DNA from: Acidobacteriota bacterium
GTDB lineage: Bacteria > Acidobacteriota > Holophagae > Thermotomaculales > Thermotomaculaceae
Assembly: GCA_015487755.1 (NCBI GenBank)
Contig: WFPG01000285.1
Coordinates: forward strand, 1 to 7,244
Direction of reading: 5' to 3'
DNA: 7,244 nucleotides
Shown: positions 1 through 6,849 of the stretch, piece by piece
Numbering within the stretch: the first letter of the stretch is position 1
How the letters are laid out: each line of letters opens with the position of its first letter
Translations under genes and position numbers: made by a program
The notes under the pieces: model-generated
The model's input: only the letters and a program-made list of their open reading frames with translations
Database searches by the model: none
What the model was told of the DNA's origin: nothing

Positions 1-957
1 CTTATGAATGCATTAAACGAGGCTGTTGTCTTAATTGATAAAGAAGGAATGATAACATTTTTTAATAAAAGGTTCGGAGACTTGTTTGAAATTAAAGATG
101 ACGAAAAAAGGTTTTTGTGGGAAGTGGTAAGAAACAACGATTTTTTGGCTTTTGTTGATAGAGGGGTTGGGGAAAATCCAAAAGAAAAATTCAGATTAGA
201 AGAAAAAGGCCTTGTTTTTGAAATTTCCGTTATAAAAATCGAATCCTCGGAAGAAAGGCTTATAATATTTTACGATTTGACGGAAAAGATAAAGTTGCAG
301 AAAGTTAAAAGAGACTTTGTAATTAACGCCACCCATGAGTTGAAAACCCCAATAACGGTGCTAAAAGGGTTTGTGGAAATAATGAAAAGCGAGGGCACAG
401 ATTCCCCTTACCTTCCTTTAATTGAAAGCAATATTGAGAGAATGGTAAGGCTTATAGAAGATATGCTGCTTCTCTCAAGCCTTGAAGAGGCGGGAGAAAG
501 GCTTTTTGAAAGAAAGATTGAGAATGTTTGCGATATCGCAGAAAAGATAATCTCCCTTTTTAGAGAGAAAGCCAATTCAAAAAATATTGAATTGAAAATT
601 TTATGCGAAAAGGGCTTGTTTTATGAGATAGACAGGTTTTCTTTTGAGCAGTTGCTTATTAACCTTATTGACAATGCCATTCGTTACACTGAAAAGGGCT
701 TTGTGGCGGTTGATATAGGGTTAAAAGAAAGAAAACTTTGCCTTAGGGTAAAAGACACGGGGATTGGGATTCCTTCCGATAAAGTTGACAGAATTTTTGA
801 GCGTTTTTATGTTGTTGACAAATCCCGTTCAAAGAAAACGGGGGGCACAGGGTTGGGGCTTTCAATAGTTAAGCATATTGTCGAATTGTATTCAGGTGAG
901 ATAAGGGTAAAAAGCGAACCGAACAAAGGCACTATTTTTGAAGTTTTTATCCCTTAA
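1..957 (+). CDS. phoR: PhoR-type phosphate sensor histidine kinase (5' partial)
   Basis: This is the cytoplasmic part of a membrane sensor kinase that phosphorylates a PhoB-type response regulator when phosphate is scarce. Numbering from the ATG at position 4, residues 1-95 form a PAS domain (EAVVLIDKEGMITFFN). The HisKA dimerisation domain follows, with the H-box NATHELKTP and phospho-acceptor His111. The ATP-binding domain shows the N-box NLIDNAIRYT (220-229), G1 DTGIGIP (251-257), F-box FERFYVVDKSRS (265-276) and G2 GGTGLGLSIVK (280-290). All catalytic boxes are intact. The frame is open to the left edge, the PAS domain starts at once and no membrane segment is visible. PhoR proteins normally carry N-terminal membrane helices, so the ATG at 4 is probably internal and the gene begins outside the window. 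The name PhoR rests on PAS-HisKA-HATPase order plus its position just upstream of a pst operon. Another PAS kinase is possible but less likely. Confidence 0.88.
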   Translation, partial: LMNALNEAVVLIDKEGMITFFNKRFGDLFEIKDDEKRFLWEVVRNNDFLAFVDRGVGENPKEKFRLEEKGLVFEISVIKIESSEERLIIFYDLTEKIKLQKVKRDFVINATHELKTPITVLKGFVEIMKSEGTDSPYLPLIESNIERMVRLIEDMLLLSSLEEAGERLFERKIENVCDIAEKIISLFREKANSKNIELKILCEKGLFYEIDRFSFEQLLINLIDNAIRYTEKGFVAVDIGLKERKLCLRVKDTGIGIPSDKVDRIFERFYVVDKSRSKKTGGTGLGLSIVKHIVELYSGEIRVKSEPNKGTIFEVFIP

Positions 958-999
958 ATCTTAACAGTTTCTTAACAAAACCATAATTTTCCCTTAACA
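953..999 (+). promoter_or_regulatory. Pho box: CTTAACA-type repeats on an 11-bp period
   Basis: CTTAACA occurs exactly at 960-966, 971-977 and 993-999, and a degenerate copy, CATAATT, fills the missing slot at 982-988. The four units are therefore spaced exactly 11 bp apart, one face of the helix. A further CTTAA at 953-957 includes the phoR stop codon but lies 7 bp from the next unit, out of register. Known PhoB/PhoP sites are also direct repeats near 11-bp spacing: the CTGTCAT type in enterobacteria, TT(A/C/T)ACA in Bacillus, and CTTAACC-like in cyanobacteria. The match and the location before a porin-pst operon support a Pho-regulator operator. Binding itself is inferred. Confidence 0.8.
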
Positions 1000-1008
1000 A
1001 TTTTGTTT

Positions 1009-1014
1009 CACAAT
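1009..1014 (+). promoter_or_regulatory. Possible -10 element of the Pho-regulated promoter
   Basis: CACAAT matches 4 of 6 positions of TATAAT and starts 10 bp after the last Pho repeat ends at 999. In known Pho promoters the operator replaces the -35 and lies about this far from the -10. Transcription would start near 1020-1023, giving a leader of about 20 nt that still holds the ribosome binding site. The element is weak on its own and is called from position. Confidence 0.4.
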
Positions 1015-1032
1015 AGTGGCGATTAATTTTTT

Positions 1033-1037
1033 GGAGG
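1033..1037 (+). promoter_or_regulatory. Ribosome binding site fixing the porin start at 1043
   Basis: GGAGG lies 5 nt before the ATG at 1043. The same frame can be extended to a GTG at 1016, but that codon has no Shine-Dalgarno sequence, lies beside the promoter and would place nine residues before an otherwise standard MKK signal peptide. The ATG at 1043 is therefore chosen. Confidence 0.85.
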
Positions 1038-1042
1038 TTTTG

Positions 1043-2131
1043 ATGAAAAAGATTGTCTTACCTGTAATTGTCTTCCTCGGCTTTTGTTCCCTTTACGCGC
1101 AGTCCCTCCCTTCATGGATAACCAACACTAAGTTTAAGGGGGATTTTCGCTTAAGGGAGGAGTATAAAGATCAAAGCGGGGAGATTGAAAGATATAGAAC
1201 AAGGATAAGGTTTAGGATAGGCTATGAAACTTTAATTAACGAAAAAGTAAAGTTCGGGGCAGGGTTTGCGACAGGCTCGGGAGACCCGAGGTCAACAAAT
1301 GTGACTTTAAGCGACTCTGATTCTAAAAAGGATTTTAACCTTGATTATGCCTATGTTGAGTACAAACCTTTTCACAACCTTTTAATCTGGGGCGGAAAGT
1401 ACAAGGGGATTAAGCATACCCTTTTCAGGCCTACCGACTTGCTGTGGGATTCGGATATTACCCCCGAGGGAGCAGGGTTAATTTACAAAACACAGGTAAG
1501 TGACAATACAAAATTGTTCTTCAACGGCTCGTACATTGTCCTTGACGAGTTTAAATCAAGCGGGGCTGACCCGTTTTTGTACTTTGTTCAGCCGGGTATT
1601 GAGTTGAAATTAGGCAATGCAAAGGTTAAAGCAGGGATTACCTATTACTCTGCAATCCACGCCAAAGGCAACTCGTTTGAGTATTCTTCACATACAAATT
1701 CCTATGATTCAGAGGGAAGACTGATTTACGATTACTCTGTTTTAAACCCTAACTTTGAGGTTAAGTGGAAGGTTAACGGCTCTTTTGTCCGTTATTTTAA
1801 GGTGTTCGGTGAGTATGTTTCAAACTCAGACGCGGAAAGCAATGATTCAGGTTATGAATTCGGTTTCGGTTTCGGGAAAAAGGTTAAGAAATTCGGCGAT
1901 GCCGAGATTAAATACAATTACAGGTACCTTGAAAAAGACGCCTGGCTTGACATTTTCCCTGATTCAGACGCCTTCGGCGGAAAAACCGATGTGAAAGGCC
2001 ATGAGTTGGAAGTTAAATACGGGTTAGGCAAAAATGTTTATTTAACAGTTGATTACTATGACTTGAAGAGGATAATTGACGACAGTGTAAGTTCAAAACT
2101 CCTTCAGATTGATTTTAACTTTAAGTTTTAA
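1043..2131 (+). CDS. Outer-membrane porin, probable phosphate-regulated porin
   Basis: This 362-residue protein is predicted to be an outer-membrane beta-barrel that lets small solutes, here probably phosphate, reach the periplasm. A signal peptide (MKKIVLPVIVFLGF, cleavage probably after Ala19 in SLYA-QS) is followed by many short alternating polar/hydrophobic strands rich in Tyr, Phe and Gly. The last residue is Phe (IDFNFKF), the usual barrel-assembly signal. The order GDFRLR (33-38), RYRTRIRFRIG (50-60), ATGSGDPRSTN (76-86), GGKYKG (117-122) and LLWDSDITPEG (133-143) recalls the 'putative porin' Porin_5 family, recognised from memory. Arginines 50, 52, 54, 56 and 58 alternate in one strand and would face the same side. 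It is the first gene after the Pho box and ends 12 bp before pstS. In Pseudomonas the phosphate porins OprP/OprO play this role, but I see no specific similarity to them. Phosphate selectivity is inferred from context only. Confidence 0.8.
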   Translation: MKKIVLPVIVFLGFCSLYAQSLPSWITNTKFKGDFRLREEYKDQSGEIERYRTRIRFRIGYETLINEKVKFGAGFATGSGDPRSTNVTLSDSDSKKDFNLDYAYVEYKPFHNLLIWGGKYKGIKHTLFRPTDLLWDSDITPEGAGLIYKTQVSDNTKLFFNGSYIVLDEFKSSGADPFLYFVQPGIELKLGNAKVKAGITYYSAIHAKGNSFEYSSHTNSYDSEGRLIYDYSVLNPNFEVKWKVNGSFVRYFKVFGEYVSNSDAESNDSGYEFGFGFGKKVKKFGDAEIKYNYRYLEKDAWLDIFPDSDAFGGKTDVKGHELEVKYGLGKNVYLTVDYYDLKRIIDDSVSSKLLQIDFNFKF

Positions 2132-2143
2132 AAGGAGAAAGTT

Positions 2144-3172
2144 ATGAAAAAAATTCTTGTTTTAGCGTTTCTATGTTTGTTTTCAATAGGTTTAATGGCA
2201 AAGGGTATTGAGTTGTTAGGTGCGGGAGCGACATTTCCCTATCCCCTTTATTCAAAGATGTTTTCAGAGTATTACAGGATTACCGGAGTAAAGGTAAACT
2301 ATCAGTCAATAGGCTCAGGCGGGGGATTGAGGCAGGTTAAGAATAAAACGGTTGATTTCGGTGCGTCTGACGCATTTGTTTCAGATGAAAAGTTAAAGGA
2401 TTTCCCTGCACCGATTGTTCACATACCCACTGTTTTAGGTTCTGTTGTCATAGTTTACAATCTCCCCGGTGTTAAAGGGTTAAAACTCACCCCCGATGTT
2501 CTTTCAGGCATTTTTTTAGGAAGGATTACAAAGTGGAATGATGAAAGGATTCAGAAGATTAACAAAGGGATTAAACTTCCAAATCTCGGAATTATGGTTG
2601 CCCACAGGGCTGACGGAAGCGGGACAACCTTTATATTCAGCGATTATATGAGCAAGATAAGTACAGAGTGGAAGGAGAAGGTTGGAAGGGGCAAATCCCT
2701 TAAATGGCCGTGCGGTATGGGCGGAAAAGGCAATGAAGGGGTTGCCGGCGTTGTTAAACAGATTCCCGGCGCAATAGGTTATGTTGAGTTTGCCTATGCT
2801 AAGCAGAACAGAATGAATGTTGCGGCATTGCAGAATAAAGCAGGAAATTTTGTTTTGCCTACCCTTGAAAATGTCTCAAAAGCGGCTGATGTTGATTTGC
2901 CTGACGATATGAGGGTTTCCCTTACAAATTCAAGTGCTCCGCAGGGCTATCCCATTGTCGGGTTTACCTACATAATTCTTTATAAAGATTTAAAAGACGG
3001 AAATTTAAGTTATGAGCATGCAAAGGCTGTTAAGAAATTGGTATGGTGGATGACCCATGAGGGGCAGAAGTATGCAAAACCCCTTGACTATGCACCACTT
3101 TCTGAAAGCGCGAAAAAGAGGGTTGAGAAGATTTTAAACTCGCTTACCTATGACGGTAAACCTTTAAATTAA
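2144..3172 (+). CDS. pstS: Periplasmic phosphate-binding protein PstS
   Basis: PstS is the high-affinity periplasmic phosphate receptor of the Pst ABC importer. The 342-residue product has a signal peptide (MKKILVLAFLCLFSIGLMA, cleavage probably after Ala19). Cys11 sits inside the hydrophobic stretch without a lipobox, so a soluble protein is expected. Compared from memory with mature E. coli PstS, the phosphate contacts are all present at a constant offset of 20: Thr30-Phe31 (GAGATFPYPLY), Ser58 (GIGS-like loop), Asp76 (DFGASDA), Arg155 (HRADGSGTT), and Ser159-Gly160-Thr161. The later blocks WPCGMGGKGNEG and PGAIGYVEFAYAKQN are also typical. Length is normal for the family. GGAG at 2134-2137, 6 nt before the ATG, is a good ribosome binding site. 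It lies 12 bp after the porin and 3 to 12 bp before pstC, with no hairpin between, so it is cotranscribed with its permease. Confidence 0.97.
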   Translation: MKKILVLAFLCLFSIGLMAKGIELLGAGATFPYPLYSKMFSEYYRITGVKVNYQSIGSGGGLRQVKNKTVDFGASDAFVSDEKLKDFPAPIVHIPTVLGSVVIVYNLPGVKGLKLTPDVLSGIFLGRITKWNDERIQKINKGIKLPNLGIMVAHRADGSGTTFIFSDYMSKISTEWKEKVGRGKSLKWPCGMGGKGNEGVAGVVKQIPGAIGYVEFAYAKQNRMNVAALQNKAGNFVLPTLENVSKAADVDLPDDMRVSLTNSSAPQGYPIVGFTYIILYKDLKDGNLSYEHAKAVKKLVWWMTHEGQKYAKPLDYAPLSESAKKRVEKILNSLTYDGKPLN

Positions 3173-3180
3173 GGGGTGAT
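3172..3180 (+). promoter_or_regulatory. Ribosome binding site favouring a TTG start for pstC
   Basis: AGGGGTGAT overlaps the last base of the pstS stop codon and resembles the anti-16S complement AGGAGGTGAT with one base missing. It is correctly spaced for the TTG at 3185. The alternative GTG at 3176 lies inside this site and has no usable Shine-Dalgarno of its own. Confidence 0.6.
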
Positions 3181-3184
3181 AATA

Positions 3185-4042
3185 TTGGATAAGGGTGTTA
3201 AACGAATATTAAAACTAACAGGCTATCTGTTTTTAATACTTTTAGCGGGAATTGTAATAACTCTTGTTTATGGAAGTGCAGCCTCCATCCGTAAATTCGG
3301 GTTAGGGTTTATATGGGGGAAAGAATGGAACCCTGTTTCGGGGCACTTCGGTGCCCTGCCTTTTATTGTCGGCACATTGATTACTTCTTTTCTCGCATTG
3401 CTTATTTCATTCCCCTTTTCAATGGCTATCTCCCTGTTTTTGGGGGAGTATTTTAAAAAGGGGTTAATTGCAAAAATTATTGAGTCTGCCACAGACCTGC
3501 TTGCCGGCATTCCTTCCGTTGTATACGGCTTCTGGGGTTTGATGGTTTTTGTCCCCGTTATGAGAAAGATTGAAATGAAATTCGGTATTTTGCCTTATGG
3601 AGTGGGGATTTTAACCGCATCTTTAATACTTTCAATAATGATTATTCCCTATACATCTTCCCTTGTTACCGAGGTATTGAAACTTGTCCCTTCGGATTTG
3701 AAAGAGGCTGCTTACGGGTTAGGTGCTACAAGGTTTGAGGTTATAAAGAAGGTTATTTTGCCCTATACAAAGTCAGGTATCCTTGCAGGGCTTTTCCTTG
3801 CATTGGGAAGGGCTTTAGGGGAGACAATGGCTGTAACAATGGTTATAGGAAACAGAAACGCAATCCCACACAGCCTTTTTGCTCCCGGTAATACAATGGC
3901 TTCTGTTATTGCCAACGAATTTACCGAGGCCACTGAAAACCTTTATCTTTCCTCTTTGATTGAGATAGGGTTGTTGCTCTTTGTGATAACCGTAATTGTA
4001 AACTATATCGGCAACAAAATAATAAAAAGGTATTCGGTTTAG
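3185..4042 (+). CDS. pstC: Phosphate ABC transporter permease PstC
   Basis: PstC is one of the two inner-membrane subunits that form the phosphate channel. From the TTG at 3185 it has 285 residues, a little shorter than the roughly 319 of E. coli. About six hydrophobic segments are visible, near residues 10-31, 60-86, 103-125, 138-160, 198-221 and 255-277. The cytoplasmic EAA loop that docks on the ATPase reads EAAYGLGATRFEVIKKVILP (174-193). It is followed by GRALGETMAV (208-217), whose Arg and Glu belong to a pair implicated in phosphate transport in E. coli PstC. GIPSVVYGFWGL is another family hallmark. The start is uncertain: a GTG at 3176 would add three residues (MII), but the ribosome binding site fits TTG better. 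An 8-bp gap separates it from pstA. Confidence 0.95.
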   Translation: MDKGVKRILKLTGYLFLILLAGIVITLVYGSAASIRKFGLGFIWGKEWNPVSGHFGALPFIVGTLITSFLALLISFPFSMAISLFLGEYFKKGLIAKIIESATDLLAGIPSVVYGFWGLMVFVPVMRKIEMKFGILPYGVGILTASLILSIMIIPYTSSLVTEVLKLVPSDLKEAAYGLGATRFEVIKKVILPYTKSGILAGLFLALGRALGETMAVTMVIGNRNAIPHSLFAPGNTMASVIANEFTEATENLYLSSLIEIGLLLFVITVIVNYIGNKIIKRYSV

Positions 4043-4050
4043 GTGAAGTT

Positions 4051-4884
4051 ATGAAGTGGAGATTGATAAAAGACAAACTTTTTAAATACTCTGTAATCCT
4101 TTTTGCATTTGCGGTGTTTATTCCCCTTGCTTTGATACTGTTTGACCTTGTTTCAAAAGGCATAGGGGCAATAAACCTTGAGTTTTTTACAAAACTCCCG
4201 AAACCGCCAGGTGAAGAGGGCGGGGGCATACTTAACGCAATTGCGGGCACCTTTATTTTAATATCCCTTGCCACATTGATGGCTGTGCCTTTCGGTATAA
4301 TGACGGGAATATTTATTGTTGATTTTAAAAAATCAAAAACGGCTAAATTTGCCTCATTTTCCGTTAACCTTTTGCAGGGTATTCCCTCAATTGTGCTTGG
4401 GATAATAGCGTATATTTGGGTTGTTTTGCCGACAGGCAAATTTTCCGCTTTGTCCGGGGCGGTTGCCCTTGCTATTATGATGCTTCCAATAATAATTAAG
4501 TCAACAGAAGAAACTTTGAAGATGATTCCCGATTACCTGAAAGAGGCTTCTTACTCTTTAGGAGCAGGCTATACAAGGACACTTTTTAAGGTTGTACTCC
4601 CTGCCGCACTTCCATCAATAGCGTCGGGGGTTTTGATTTCAATTTCAAGGATTGCGGGGGAAACTGCCCCTTTGCTTTTTACCGCATTCGGCAATCCATT
4701 TTTGAATTTGAACGCCTTGAAACCTGTTGATTCAATGCCTCTGGTGATTTTTAAATACGCCATGAGCCCGTATGACGATTGGCACAGAATTGCGTGGGGT
4801 GCTTCATTTGTTTTAATACTGTTCATTCTTGTTATGAATTTGCTTACTAAGTTTTACTTTTCAAAGAAGAGGGTTAAGTTATGA
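4051..4884 (+). CDS. pstA: Phosphate ABC transporter permease PstA
   Basis: PstA is the second inner-membrane subunit and pairs with PstC. The 277-residue protein has an N-terminal helix (about 13-34), a periplasmic loop with the PstA-type stretch [20 protein letters not shown], and further helices near 64-90, 105-127, 133-150, 185-210 and 250-268. The EAA loop that contacts PstB is [20 protein letters not shown] (165-184), followed by [17 protein letters not shown] (199-215), which is highly typical of PstA. The ribosome binding site AGGTGA at 4041-4046 overlaps the pstC stop codon, and the ATG follows after 4 nt. The stop codon overlaps the pstB start as ATGA, implying translational coupling. 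Length is near the usual 280-300. No damage is seen. Confidence 0.96.
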   Translation: MKWRLIKDKLFKYSVILFAFAVFIPLALILFDLVSKGIGAINLEFFTKLPKPPGEEGGGILNAIAGTFILISLATLMAVPFGIMTGIFIVDFKKSKTAKFASFSVNLLQGIPSIVLGIIAYIWVVLPTGKFSALSGAVALAIMMLPIIIKSTEETLKMIPDYLKEASYSLGAGYTRTLFKVVLPAALPSIASGVLISISRIAGETAPLLFTAFGNPFLNLNALKPVDSMPLVIFKYAMSPYDDWHRIAWGASFVLILFILVMNLLTKFYFSKKRVKL

Positions 4885-5639
4885 AAGACAGGGTTTTAGA
4901 AGTTAAGGATTTTTCCGCAGGTTTTGGGGACAAGACTGTAGTAAAGAATGTGTCAATGGAGATATACAAAAACAGGGTTACCTCAATAATGGGGCCTTCA
5001 GGCTGCGGAAAGACAACCTTTATCAGGTGTATGAACAGGTTGCACGAGTTAAACGAGCAGGCTTTTCATAAGGGGGAAATACTGTTGGACGGTGAAAATA
5101 TCTTTAAGAAAAACCCTATTGAGGTTAGAAAAAAGATAGGAATGGTTTTTCAAAGGCCTAACCCATTTCCCACTATGAGCATATACGACAATGTAATTGC
5201 AGGATACACCTTAAACGGGATAAAACTTTCAAAGGAAGAAAAAGACAAAATTGTTGAAGATTCGTTAAAAAAGGCTTACCTTTGGGAAGAGGTTAAGGAT
5301 TCCCTTCATAGGAGAGGCACATTCCTTTCTGGGGGACAGCAGCAAAGGCTTTGCATTGCAAGGGCGCTGGCGGTTAAGCCTGAGATAATACTGCTTGACG
5401 AGGCAACAAGTGCGCTTGACCCAAAAGCCACAGCAAAGATTGAGGAATTGATAGTGGATTTGAAGCAGTATGTGACAATTGTAATGGTTACCCACAATAT
5501 CTCTCAGGCTGCAAGGGTTTCCGATTACATTGCCTTTCTTTATTTAGGGGAACTTGTGGAGTACGATAAAGCGGATACAATATTAACTACGCCGAAAGAC
5601 GAAAGAACGGAAGAGTATTTAACGGGAAAATTCAGTTAA
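4881..5639 (+). CDS. pstB: Phosphate ABC transporter ATP-binding protein PstB
   Basis: PstB is the cytoplasmic ATPase that powers phosphate import through PstC/PstA. The 252-residue protein shows every ABC motif in order: Walker [10 protein letters not shown] (38-46), Q-loop Gln91 in the PstB-typical [17 protein letters not shown], signature LSGGQQQR (149-156), Walker [13 protein letters not shown] (169-180) and the switch His205 in VTHN. The block [13 protein letters not shown] after Walker A is characteristic of PstB and separates it from other importer ATPases. One small departure is DEATSALD where DEPTSALD is more usual in this family; Ala is common there in other ABC proteins and should not affect activity. 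The ATG overlaps the pstA stop by 4 bp. GAGGG at 4869-4873 serves as ribosome binding site within the end of pstA. Confidence 0.97.
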   Translation: MKDRVLEVKDFSAGFGDKTVVKNVSMEIYKNRVTSIMGPSGCGKTTFIRCMNRLHELNEQAFHKGEILLDGENIFKKNPIEVRKKIGMVFQRPNPFPTMSIYDNVIAGYTLNGIKLSKEEKDKIVEDSLKKAYLWEEVKDSLHRRGTFLSGGQQQRLCIARALAVKPEIILLDEATSALDPKATAKIEELIVDLKQYVTIVMVTHNISQAARVSDYIAFLYLGELVEYDKADTILTTPKDERTEEYLTGKFS

Positions 5640-5648
5640 GGAGTAAGT

Positions 5649-6308
5649 ATGCCGAAAGAAAAACTGTTGGATATAAAAAGGGAGTTAATTAAGTTTACAA
5701 ACCATGTTGAAACAATGATAACAAACGCTATTGAGGGGTTAAAGGAAAGGGACGAGGCTAAACTTAAAATGGTTCTAAATATACTTGAGCCTGAGGCAAA
5801 CAACCTTGAACTGTCAATAGACGACAAAATTATAACTATTTTAGCCCAGTTTCACCTAATGGCAAAGGATTTAAGGCTTACATTGATGATGTTGAAGATG
5901 AACAATGATTTAGAGAGGGCGGGGGATATAGCGGCAAACATAGCAAGGGATTCCCTTGATTTAATTGTAAAACCCCCCTTTAAACCCCTTGTTGATATCC
6001 CGAGAATGGCTGACGAGTCTATCTCAATGCTTAAAGATTCGATTACCGCCTTTCTTAACGAGGATTCCCGCCTTGCAAGAGAGGTTTGTTTAAGGGATGA
6101 TGTGGTGGACAATTTATACCATACAATTGTCAGGGAGCTTTTAACCTATATGATGGAAGAGCCGAAACTTATTAAAGAATCAATGAAGTTTATAAATATT
6201 GCCAAAAACCTTGAGAGGCTTGCAGATTTGTCCACAAATATAGGGGAAGATGTGGTTTACATTGTTGAGGGTAAGGTAATAAAGCATTCCAAATTTGAGA
6301 AAAAATAA
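5649..6308 (+). CDS. phoU: Phosphate transport regulator PhoU
   Basis: PhoU is a cytoplasmic all-helical protein that connects Pst transport activity to the PhoR kinase and keeps the Pho response off when phosphate is plentiful. The 219-residue protein has the usual length and two tandem three-helix repeats. Each repeat carries the E-x-x-x-D metal-binding signature: NDLERAGDIAANIA with Glu89 and Asp93, and KNLERLADLSTNIGED with Glu189 and Asp193, exactly 100 residues apart. In the second motif the common Gly is Ala192 and the position after Asp is Leu rather than the usual His; the acidic residues remain. AAGGAG at 5638-5643 overlaps the pstB stop codon and lies 5 nt before the ATG. It is the last clear member of the operon. 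Confidence 0.96.
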   Translation: MPKEKLLDIKRELIKFTNHVETMITNAIEGLKERDEAKLKMVLNILEPEANNLELSIDDKIITILAQFHLMAKDLRLTLMMLKMNNDLERAGDIAANIARDSLDLIVKPPFKPLVDIPRMADESISMLKDSITAFLNEDSRLAREVCLRDDVVDNLYHTIVRELLTYMMEEPKLIKESMKFINIAKNLERLADLSTNIGEDVVYIVEGKVIKHSKFEKK

Positions 6309-6317
6309 TTTTCCCCT

Positions 6318-6350
6318 TTAGCCTTTAATCTTTTTTTGTTAGCATTTAAA
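6318..6350 (+). repeat. Imperfect 12-bp direct repeat, 21 bp apart
   Basis: TTAGCCTTTAAT (6318-6329) and TTAGCATTTAAA (6339-6350) match at 10 of 12 positions and start 21 bp apart, two helical turns. They fill most of the gap between phoU and the next gene. The arrangement could be an operator, but the region is so T/A-rich that chance is a real alternative. It does not match the Pho repeat closely. Confidence 0.35.
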
Positions 6351-6366
6351 AAAAAGAGGATTGAAA

Positions 6367-6849
6367 ATGGCTGGAAATTACTCTAAAGGGATTATCGGAA
6401 CAATAGCCGTATTTATAGTTGTTTCCTGTTTTTACCTTGTAAGGGGCAGCTTAAAGTCAAAGGTAAGAAACTCTGCCGAAAATTATTTAATTGAGCAACT
6501 TGATAGGTGGAAAAAGGGTAAGTTAAATAATAGAGTGTGGAATTTAATGCCTGATAATTTTGAAGGAAATTTAAGTGAATGGAAGGATTATAAACTTACA
6601 GGCTATTTTATTGAAGACATGAAAGCAGGGGACAAGTATGTAAGGAGAAAAACCTTCGGAAGGAAGCGTGGTTTGTGGTATTACATTGAGAAGTTATCCT
6701 CTTCAAGTGTTTATATTTACGCAAATGTTGAACTTGATATGGAAGACCCTGACGGTTATCCTAAAACTTTTAGCATACGCTATAGATTAGAGCCGATGGG
6801 AAACGGCAAGTTTTTGATTACCAAAGGAGCAAAACTAAAACTATTTTGA
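6367..6849 (+). CDS. Hypothetical protein, single N-terminal membrane segment
   Basis: I do not recognise this 160-residue protein. A short N-terminus (MAGNYSK) precedes one hydrophobic segment (about residues 8-25). The remaining 130 or so residues are polar and probably lie outside the inner membrane. The sequence VVSC with Cys21 resembles a lipobox, so a lipoprotein is possible, but the hydrophobic stretch runs past the cysteine, which argues for a plain membrane anchor. The soluble part begins with a probable helix (VRNSAENYLIEQLDRWKKG) and ends in strand-like segments (SVYIYANVELDM, FSIRYRLEPMG, GKFLITKG), an order that recalls small NTF2-like folds; this is a guess. The ATG at 6367 is chosen because GAGGA (6356-6360) lies 6 nt before it; the in-frame TTG at 6361 abuts that site. 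It lies 58 bp after phoU on the same strand, and a link to phosphate is possible but unproven. Confidence 0.7.
   Translation: MAGNYSKGIIGTIAVFIVVSCFYLVRGSLKSKVRNSAENYLIEQLDRWKKGKLNNRVWNLMPDNFEGNLSEWKDYKLTGYFIEDMKAGDKYVRRKTFGRKRGLWYYIEKLSSSSVYIYANVELDMEDPDGYPKTFSIRYRLEPMGNGKFLITKGAKLKLF

Larger units (their letters stand above)
1043..6308 (+). other. Probable porin-pstSCAB-phoU operon
   Basis: Six genes share one strand with junctions of 12, 3-12, 8, -4 and 9 bp, and no hairpin or promoter is visible between them. Several ribosome binding sites overlap the preceding stop codon. A single transcript from the Pho promoter before 1043 is inferred. The phoR gene ends only 85 bp upstream with no terminator visible, so readthrough from phoR may add to it. 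Confidence 0.85.

Noticed and set aside
1007..1012. TTCACA as a further Pho repeat
   Set aside because: It matches the Bacillus-type TT(A/C/T)ACA but is 13 bp from the last unit and overlaps the likely -10, so it is out of register.
1016..1042. Longer porin start at GTG 1016
   Set aside because: It has no ribosome binding site, lies beside the probable promoter core and adds nine residues ahead of a normal signal peptide; GGAGG points to the ATG at 1043.
1755..1994. Overlapping plus-strand frame inside the porin
   Set aside because: The real porin frame is continuous with barrel features; this frame has no ribosome binding site or domain.
3921..4439. A 172-codon open frame on the minus strand
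   Set aside because: It lies entirely antisense to pstC and pstA, has no recognisable protein features and is explained by the coding constraint of those genes.
6331..6337. T7 run after phoU as an intrinsic terminator
   Set aside because: No GC-containing stem precedes it; only short A/T pairings can be formed.
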